This document shows, piece by piece, positions 56,662 through 64,000 of a DNA stretch of 64,000 nucleotides (its first letter is position 1; every line of letters begins with the position of its first letter). The notes below the pieces were generated by a model, which ran no database searches, was not told the origin of the DNA, and was given only the letters and a program-made list of their open reading frames with translations. The translations under genes were made by a program, and so were the position numbers. This DNA is from Auriscalpium vulgare (taxonomy: Eukaryota; Basidiomycota; Agaricomycetes; Russulales; Auriscalpiaceae): assembly GCA_019915015.1 (NCBI GenBank), contig JAHBBC010000010.1:62001-126000 (forward strand), written 5' to 3'.

Positions 56662-59485
56662 ATGGCCCGCCTCGCTCGCACCGTCCTGCACTCGTCTCTC
56701 GCGTACAGCTCCCGTCTCAAGAGAGCTTGCTTCGTGGACGCCGAGGCCCGCAAACCCGACATCGTGGCCTCCGCCTGCTCTCACTGCGGCGCGTACGGAC
56801 GCCTGGCGATGACATACAAGCCTGAGCATGCCGGCCAGTGGCACGCAGTGGTGAGTGGCACTTTACCGGCTTGGCCTCTATCCCCGCTCAATGGACGCAT
56901 TTCGCAGTGCCTGAACGCGCAGTGCCCGTGGCGTAAGGCGGAGCGCAAGGCCCGAGCGTGGTACCCGGCGCAGGAGATGCCTACGGCTGACAGGGTCGCT
57001 GCCATCGAGGCCGTCCGCGCGGCGGATGAGGTGGCGAAGGCCACGCAGAAGATCGCTAGGGCCGCCGAGGCGAAGCACGCGAAAACGTTGAAGGCGAAGG
57101 CGAAGGTATGTACCACTCTGTCCGCTTCACGCCACTCACTGACCGTGCCGCAGGGTGGACGCGCGCGCAAGAACCGCGGGTCGCGCGGCGAGGGCAGTGC
57201 GCTGCGCGATGAGCAGATGGACGGCGACGCGCGCCTTGCCGCTTTGATCGCCGAGCAAGAGGTTGCGGGTGTGCGCGCTGCAGCCGAGCAGACAGACCGG
57301 GACTTCGCGATCGCGGTCCGCGCGGCGGAGGAGTTGGCGAAGCCCGCGCACAAGATCGCTAGGGCCACCGAGGCGAAGCACGCGAAAACGTTGAAGGCGA
57401 AGGCGAATGTATGTACCACTCTGTCCGCTTCACGCCACTCACTGACCGTGCCGCAGGGTGGACGCGCGCGCAAGAACCGCGAGTCGCGCGGCGAGGGCAG
57501 TGCGCTGCGCGATGAGCAGATGGACGGCGACGCGCGCCTTGCCGCCTTGATTGCCGAGCAGGAGGTTGCGGGTGTGCGCGCTGCAGCCGAGCAGATAGAC
57601 CAGGACATGGCGATCGCGCTCGCCCTCGTCGACGCTGACGCTGACGAGGGCGCGGAACGCAGCTCATCTGTTGTTCCAGAGTCCGTCACCCAGGAGGTAA
57701 GCAGTCATCCACGCGCCGCACCCCGGGATGCTCTCTGATGGCAGGTCTTGCAGACGATGCGCACGAGCAGCGATGGAGGAGAGGCGGATGGCTCGCGGGA
57801 CCCGTCGGGCGACGGCGACGCTCCCGCCGACGGCGACGCACCCGGCGATGACAGAGACGACGGCGATCGGAGCGATGGCGATGAGGCTGGCGGTCTTCCT
57901 GTGAGCCCGCCAGCGTACAAGGGCATGCGGATCACGTTGTGGCGGGCGGTGCGTTCTGACATCCACTTAGGCTGTAGGCTGACGCTGATCGGCTCCGTCA
58001 ACAGGGACATCTACGCTACGCTTTTCGACACATCCTGTGCACCGCCGAGTTCATCCCTGCGTACGCGATCACCTTGGAAGAGATGGAGGCCGCCGGGTTC
58101 GCAAACAACACCCAGACCCAGTACTGGGACCCCGCTCGCACCAGGTGGGCTCCGGATAACTACCAACGCTTTGATGACCCGATCCCACTCCCGGATGCGG
58201 CGCAATACGTTCTGATTCGCGCGCGAGACACCCACGGCGATGTCCTCAACAGTTTCGGGACGGAAGTCCGGTGGCTGGAGAGCCAGACGCCACTCGAAGG
58301 GCTGCCATTCACCGTCGTCGGACTGCACGGCTCCGTCGAACCCCTCCCGGAGCCCACCCAAGACGCAGATGGCGCCACTGCCGCCGAACCCCTCCCGGAG
58401 CCCACCCAAGACACTGATGGCACCACTGTCGCCACCGAATCGCCTCCTCCTTCATCGCCTCCCCCTTCCCTGCGGGCCACCGCCGGTTCTACGAGCGCTG
58501 ACGCCGCCCAGGCGATTTCCCCTCCGCCGCCGTACTCGTCTGTCGTCGGAGGTCGCGGTCGTGACGACGCGCCGATGGTCGACTTGGAGGCTCTGCGGGC
58601 TCGTCGGCTCCAGCGTCACGACACGGCGTTCTACGGAGAGGATCAGCTGGGAAGGGGCCCGTGGAGTTTTGTAGTCCCAGGCGCCTTCAGGCCCACGAGG
58701 TCGCCGCCGATCGAGAGAATCTGGGCTAACGCAGCCGGGGGGCGTGTACAGCCGATGGGGCGTGGCGAGGGCTCGTCGACTGGACCGCAGCAAGGACGTG
58801 GTGTCAAGAGGCCGGGCGAAGACGACCACGTGGAGGGTTCGTCGACTGGACCACAATCTAAGAGACGTGCCCTCGATGCGCCGCCTGCGACCGATGTCGG
58901 ACGGCGTGAGCGTAAGGCTACGGACAGAGCGGCTGGGATTGGACTGTGAGTACTATGGTTTGTGTGTGTCAATAGCAATCTCCTGAGCCTTCCATCAGCC
59001 GGACCCTGCTCGACAAGAAGACCGACGCCGCCCGCACCTATGCCCGATCGCCCGCCGCCCTCTCATCCGCCGCGCCGACGTCCGCCGCCCCGTGGTCTCG
59101 TGTGCCCGCGCCCGCCGCCGCGCCCTCCGCCGTTTTTGGTGCGCGTGCAATGGGGGCAGGCACGTCCTCCGCCACCACGTCCTCCGTCCCCGCGAACGGT
59201 CGCCCGTCCACCCCAGTGTTTGGGGCGCCGACGTCCTCCGCGACCAGGTCCTCCACGCCCTCCGCCGCTTTTGGCGCGCGTGCATTGGGGGCAGGCACGT
59301 CCTCCACCACCGCGTCCTCGTCCACCGCAGGCACGTCCTCGTCGGCCACGTCCAACGCCGTCCCGTGCACCGTCAGCGACAGCGACAACGACGACGACCT
59401 TCACTCCGAGTGGGTGTGGATTCGGGGCAAGTTTGTGAGGGTTTGGGACCTCACAAAGCCTACCAAAAGGAGGCGTACCGACTAG
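56662..59485 (+). CDS. Multi-exon protein with CxxC motifs and internal duplication (gene C)
   Basis: Seven exons with introns 56851-56907, 57106-57153, 57409-57456, 57697-57744 (or to 57753), 57949-58004 and 58946-58998 give 2514 nt, 837 aa. The N-terminus has ACSHCGAYGRLAMTY and, after the first splice, QCLNAQCPW, a possible zinc site. Two near-identical Ala/Glu/Lys-rich blocks of about 85 residues follow (GGRARKNR..ALRDEQMDGDARLAAL). Then come an acidic Asp/Gly stretch, a folded-looking segment (HLRYAFRHILCTAEFIPAYA, YQRFDDPIPLPDAAQYVLIR), a Pro-rich region and RKATDRAAGIGL. The end has Ser/Thr/Ala repeats and a final acidic HSEWVWIRGKFVRVWDL. Four introns are in frame. No known family. 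Confidence 0.6.
57010..57615 (+). repeat. 303-bp intron-plus-exon tandem duplication in gene C
   Basis: The first copy (about 57010-57312) and the second (about 57313-57615) match closely, including the 48-nt intron GTATGTACCACTCTGTCCGC.. at 57106 and 57409. The period is 303 bp (101 codons), so the frame is kept. Confidence 0.9.
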
Positions 59486-59719
59486 GCCACTGGCAATGCA
59501 ACGTCGCTCACGGGCGCACATAATTTCTTAGCACAAATTCCATTTCGTCTGTCCTTAAATACAGTTTCGTTTTTAATGAGAACTTGTCTGTGCCATGTGA
59601 AAGGTGTGAACGTGTGGATTATACCAACTACGCTACGTTGTGATGTGAGTGGTCACTGGTGAAGACAAACGATCACGTGGTTCCGGTATATGCCGGGACC
59701 TGATAGGCGCTCGGCTTCT

Positions 59720-60020
59720 CCGTCGCCCACCAGCTCGCGCTCTCTAGCTTTGCCCTCGCTCCTCACCCTCTCTCCCTCTCATCACCTCACCCTATAACCC
59801 AAGGACCAAGCTCTCCAGCCAAGGTATGTGACCACGATCCGCTATGTAGACATTCTGACGATCGGACAGCGAGCTGCACCACCGCTCCGGCCGTATCCCT
59901 GACCTCCGCCCGCCATCCAACCCTCCCTGCCTCGCACCAGAACCCCCGCCCGCGCTTCTCAGGCGCGCGTGCACTCTGCCCCGCGCTTTTCAGGCGCGCG
60001 TTGACATCCCCACCACCGCT
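59720..60020 (+). repeat. Promoter-region block shared with 51120-51400
   Basis: Second copy of the block described at 51120. It includes ATAACCCAAGGACCAAGCTC and ATTCTGACGATCGGACAGCG and ends about 75 bp before the ATG of gene D. Confidence 0.85.
59949..60002 (+). promoter_or_regulatory. Island palindrome pair upstream of gene D
   Basis: Plus-oriented copies CCCGCGCTTCTCAGGCGCGC and CCCGCGCTTTTCAGGCGCGC lie about 95-145 bp before the ATG at 60096. Confidence 0.6.
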
Positions 60021-60095
60021 CCTCGTATCCACTCCGCCATCCAACCCTCGCTGCTCCCCACCAGAGCCCTATCTGTGCTGCCTGCAGATCACCCG

Positions 60096-61104
60096 ATGCA
60101 AGCGAGACAAGGCTGGCAGAAGGGCCGTCAAAGGCGCGGTTCCGGCCATGGCCCAGCGCAAAAGGGGCCGAATTACGAGGGCATCGGGTGCTACTACACG
60201 CTCGATTCGCGTGCTAAGACTGGCCCGGAAGCGTCGGAGCCGGAGCTCATCTCCAAGAAAAAGAGAGGGACCTACTCCGAGCGCAACGTCTTTCTCCGGC
60301 ACTACCCCAAACGCGGAGACGGCACATTTGTGTTGGACGAGTTCCTGGAGGGCGCACATGACTCGGACGACGACTACTGGGGCGATAGCGACGTCGACGG
60401 GACAGGTGCGTAGTGCATTCATTAATCCGACTTGCGCGGCTCATCGCAATGCAGGGTTCGCGATGGTCTCTGTGGTCGCCCCAGCGCCGGCAACCTGCGA
60501 CACAGGTACCTCCAACGACCCGAATGTCGCCCCACCGGGCGCAGCCCCTTCGACGACCGCGACGACCGCGACGACCGCGACGACCGCGACGACCGCTCCC
60601 TTGACCGCCGCCCCGTCGACGGCCGCCCCATCGATTGCCACCCGGAAGATGTCAGTGCAGGAGTGGAAGCAGCGGCGGCGCATGGGTGGTGAGCCCGAGG
60701 ACTGGACAGGCCCTGCCGCGGCGCGCGGGCAGTTCTGGACGCCTGCTGGGCAAAAGGCAGGCCCGGAGGCACCTGTGCTACATGGGCAGATGGGCTCAGC
60801 AGCCCTCCCTGGGTTGCCCCTCTCACCCACGGGCGGCGCGCAGGCACCCAAGCGTCGCAGGCCGCGCAAGCGTCGCAATGGGTCGCCGGACCGCTCTCGC
60901 TCCCCCATCCGCCGGGAGTTGTCTCCGGCGCGACGTCACGGTTCACCCAGGCGCAGCTCGTCCCCTGGGCGCGGGGACAGGTCTTCAGCGCGTCGCGCAA
61001 GGACCCCTCCGCGCCGCGCCGGATCGCCTGTGCGGGCGCACGGCCATCCTGGGGGAAGTTCTACGCGGCCCGCGGAAGCCGCATCCACTTCGCGCATTCG
61101 TTAG
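60096..61104 (+). CDS. Hypothetical protein with Arg/Ser-rich tail (gene D)
   Basis: Exons 60096-60405 and 60455-61104, intron 60406-60454 (49 nt), 960 nt, 319 aa. The start is the first ATG in frame; an upstream exon cannot be excluded. Exon 1 ends in an acidic segment (GAHDSDDDYWGDSDVDGT). Exon 2 has a Thr-Ala repeat, MSVQEWKQRRRMGGEPEDW, and then an RS/RP-rich C-terminus (RSRSPIRRELSPARRHGSP) like that of splicing-associated SR proteins or other nuclear factors. No RRM is present, so the role is unknown. Confidence 0.55.
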
Positions 61105-61190
61105 TACTTGAACTGGGGTGGGTTGGATCGAGGCGCGGCCCTCAAAACGTGTTCACCCTATGCCACTAATATACAGCCTGCCGTATTTAC

Positions 61191-61297
61191 ATGTACAAGT
61201 AGTCGTGGTCACAAAAAAACGCCCGTATTGTCGCCAAAATTTATATGTACAAGTAGTCGTGGTCACAAAAAAAAACCCGTATTGTCGCCGAAAAGAG
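61191..61297. repeat. 54-bp direct repeat
   Basis: ATGTACAAGTAGTCGTGGTC followed by an A-tract and CCGTATTGTCGCC begins at 61191 and again at 61245. Confidence 0.85.
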
Positions 61298-61430
61298 TGT
61301 GAAGCCGGGACGGCGGGAACCCGGCCCGATGCAGATGTTGTCGTTTGTTTGCGCCGCGTCAACGGCGCCCGCGATTCAGAGCTCGCCATCCACCAGCAAC
61401 CATCCCCGCCGTCAATCGTGCCCCGCCTCG

Positions 61431-61687
61431 CCGCGTTTATCAGACGCGCGTTGAGCGCACCCTCCGCCGTCTACGTGCCCCGCCTCGCCGCGCTTATTAG
61501 GCGCGCGTTGAGCGCATCCACCACCGTCAAGCCTACCTCGCCGCGCTCGGAGCCCCCGCGACTCAGAGCTCGCCATCCGCCAGCAACCGTCCCCGCCGCC
61601 AATCTTGCCCCGCCTCGCCGCGTTTATCAGGCGCGCGTTGAGCGCACCCACCGTCAAGCATACCTCGCCGCGTTTATCAGACGCGCG
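61431..61687 (+). promoter_or_regulatory. Four island palindromes upstream of KDZ-2
   Basis: Plus-oriented copies near 61431, 61488, 61618 and 61667 (CCGCGTTTATCAGRCGCGCG type) lie 36-290 bp before the ATG at 61723. Each is preceded by CTCGCCG, unlike the copies elsewhere. Confidence 0.6.
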
Positions 61688-61722
61688 CCGTGGGTTAGAA
61701 CGTTCCGAGCCAGAGAAGATCC

Positions 61723-64000
61723 ATGCGGCGGACTCCTAGAAAACCCAAGGCTGCTCGTCTGCAGCCGACTGGCCAACAGGGCTTCAGCCTGGAGAGCTGG
61801 TTTCATTCTGCAAAACATGCTCGCCCGTCGCCAGTGGAGAAGTCGACGGCCGCCCCCGCGACCGTACCTGCATTCGTACGCGCTGCTTCTCCCAATCCAT
61901 TTGACACCACCGGCACGGAAGGCAATACCCAGGAGCAGGCGGAGGGCAACAGCGTGGAGGCGGGCGAGGATGGGAAGGCACCAAGCAACACCATTGTGCG
62001 TACTGTTGACGGACCTACTGCGCGGTTTGAATGCTGAGAGGTCGCGCGTCGCTACAGAAACCCAACGAGCGCATGACGCAGTTTCTTGGGCAGTACGCTC
62101 AAAACGCACAGGCCGCCCTATTCCGCCGCGAGGTCGGCCCCGAAGGCAAGCAATGCGCGCGCTGCCCCGCGGAAAGCAAGGGTGTGGCTACGCACCGCTG
62201 TGTCGACTGCTTGCACCGCCGCCCTCTCTGTCGCGAATGCCTTCTGGATGGACATCGGTGGCTGCCGTTCCACCGCGTGGAGGAATGGTCGCCCTCGGAG
62301 CGATTCTGGCAGCGAACGACCTTATCCAAGCTCGGCCTCGTCCTCAATCTCGGGCATGGAGGCCTGCCATGCAAGACCTTCAAAACCAGGGGCGATCTTC
62401 GAGAGATGACCATCGTACATGGGCGAGGTATTGAACGCATCCAAGTGAAATTCTGCGCGTGCATCCAGGGCAATGCCAGAATGATCGCGTCCGACTTCGA
62501 TCAGCTCATGGATTGCGACCTGTTCCCGGCGTCCTGGGTGCGACCGATGACGGCGTTCACCTTGGCGGTGATGAAGGACTTTCAATTACTGGCGTTGCAA
62601 ACACAGGCGCCCGCCGGCGATCTCATGAGGTACCTGGCGAGATCGAGCGACAACATTGACCCAGACGACGTGGACGTGAGTGGTACGGCGATATCGGCGT
62701 CAGCACATCATTGAAATTGGTTCGCAGGACCGATACCGGGAGTACATGATCTCACAGCGAGAGTTTGCGTACCTTTCTGCCACCAAACGCGCGAATGAAC
62801 AGCCGCGTCGCGACATGAACGCGGGTTCTCTGGCTGTGCTGTGCCCGGCATGCCCGCAACCTGGCATCAACATGGATCCTCACTGGCAGACGCGAGAGGA
62901 TGCTTTGCGGTGGGTGTTAGATTCTTTTGGCGCTTGGAGCACTCGAGCTGAACCTGTTGGGCAGATTCCTGGACGCCATGTACTACGCCACAGATGGCAA
63001 TTTCCATTTGAATCAGAAGATCAAGCCCATGGACATGGCGGACACGCCTCTGACCATGGGCGCCGCTTACTTTGCCCACGAGGGGGACTACACGAAGTTC
63101 CTGCCGCGGGTGCCCCCCAGAAAGGAGCCAGAGGTAAGCGGCGACTATCTGCAGCGTTGCATGGCCGCAAAGCGCTCATGAATGATAATCGCAGGAAACG
63201 ACATGCCATGAGTTCGGGGCGCTGGGATACGGGGCGCATACCGGGAAAGTGTCTGGCGTCGTCGGTCTCTACTGCCAGAGACACATGTTCGCGTTAGCGG
63301 GTGGGCTTGTGGATCTACAGAAGGGCGAAAGGTGCGTACGTGGCTGCGTTGGAGGATTCGGGATGCTGACACGGCCTTTGGTGCGCCAGATTCGCCAACG
63401 TCGACTACGTAATGCTGACGGCGCTGCAGCCCTACATGGACTTGACGACGCACGTATCCGGCTACGACATAAACTGTCAGTACCGCATCAACCTCGAGGA
63501 TCGATTGAAGTGGATGCGGGAGAACACTGCCGATCTAGGGTCAATCCAGAAGTACCGCATTCCGTTGACATTGGCGGCGGTGGGAAAATTTCATCTCCCC
63601 GCCCATTGCGCGTCGTGCCGCATCTTCTTCTCCTTCCACTTTCTGCCCTGGTGTGCTATGACGGACGGCGAGGCCGCGGAACGCCTCTGGGCGATACTGA
63701 ATTCCATCGGGAATGCCACGAGGGAGATGACGCCGGGCAACAGGCACGACTTCATCAACGCGATGCTTTCTGACCTGAATGCGCGAAGAGTCCACGGCAT
63801 TGGTGCGGACTGCTGCTCAACTTACGCGCGTCGTGTACTGACGTTCTCGCAGCGAAATACCTGGCGAGGAAGCACGATGAGGCCGCGGACTCGTTGGTGT
63901 GGGTGCGGGAGGAGCTCGAACTCGTGGAGCGGGAGGCGAAGGAGTCGGTAATCGAATGGAGGAAGGAGCTGGCAACGTGGCAAGCCGACGTCCTCAACAT
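61723..64000 (+). CDS. KDZ-superfamily transposase with CxC2 cluster (KDZ-2), cut by the right edge
   Basis: Seven exons are visible with introns 61996-62057, 62676-62727, 62910-62964, 63134-63194, 63332-63389 and 63803-63852 (50-62 nt). The frame is open for 1940 coding nt and continues past 64000. The cysteine cluster starts at Cys124 (CARC..HRCVDCLHRRPLCREC, then HRWLPFHRVEEW). The catalytic core has ATDGNFHL with Asp368, SGYDINCQY with Asp486 and TDGEAAERLW with Glu554/557, preceded by VGKFHLPAHC. CPACPQPGIN is also conserved. All core motifs look intact, and no frameshift is seen within the window. It is a different subfamily member from KDZ-1, with a longer N-terminal lead. Confidence 0.88.

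Overview
The window looks like nuclear DNA of an Agaricomycete (mushroom or polypore-like basidiomycete). Genes are dense and GC-rich on both strands. They carry many 45-70 nt GT..AG introns, some with clear CTAAC-like branch points. The families present are typical of that group: expanded F-box-like proteins, a class 3 lipase, an ABCB transporter remnant, KDZ (Kyakuja-Dileera-Zisupton) transposases with a CxC2 cysteine cluster, and a TET/JBP-like dioxygenase. Gene models below were spliced by eye. In every model called intact the joined exons are a multiple of three.

Layout. 1-14 kb: a cluster of five F-box/LRR-like paralogues (two broken) with a secreted class 3 lipase in the middle. Four of the five share a tiny last exon ending in V/I-D-W-I. 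14.4-20.4 kb: an intact Ty1/copia retrotransposon with two 484-bp LTRs identical by eye, a CACCG target duplication and a primer site matching the anticodon arm of initiator tRNA-Met. It sits inside a repetitive, intron-bearing minus-strand locus (20.4-22.6 kb). 23.2-25.1 kb: an aspartic protease remnant joined to a DUF2009-like remnant. 26.1-27.6 kb: a 104-bp satellite array containing a perfect 55-nt palindrome. 28.3-33.0 kb: a six-exon minus-strand gene split by a 1,968-bp Mutator-like element with very long inverted repeats and a 9-bp target duplication. Removing the element restores the frame.

33-64 kb is a KDZ/TET island. It holds two KDZ transposases (35.6-38.6 kb, apparently truncated at its C-terminus, and 61.7 kb running off the right edge), one TET/JBP-like 5-methylcytosine dioxygenase candidate (48.2-49.6 kb), two RNase H1 N-domain-like proteins, a paralogous pair of small two-exon genes, and several multi-exon genes of unknown function. 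From 42 to 62 kb an imperfect palindrome of about 20 bp, CCGCGYTTNTCAGRCGCGCG, occurs in pairs upstream of at least eight genes or gene remnants. It always points the same way relative to the gene and is often 35-150 bp from the start codon. This looks like a shared promoter element for the island and is the most novel observation here.

How it may fit together (inference): KDZ transposons are known to be associated with TET/JBP genes in mushrooms. Here transposases, the dioxygenase and companion genes lie together, and unrelated genes in the TET/KDZ-2 part carry the same upstream signal. That would fit co-regulation of a mobile-element-linked DNA-modification island.
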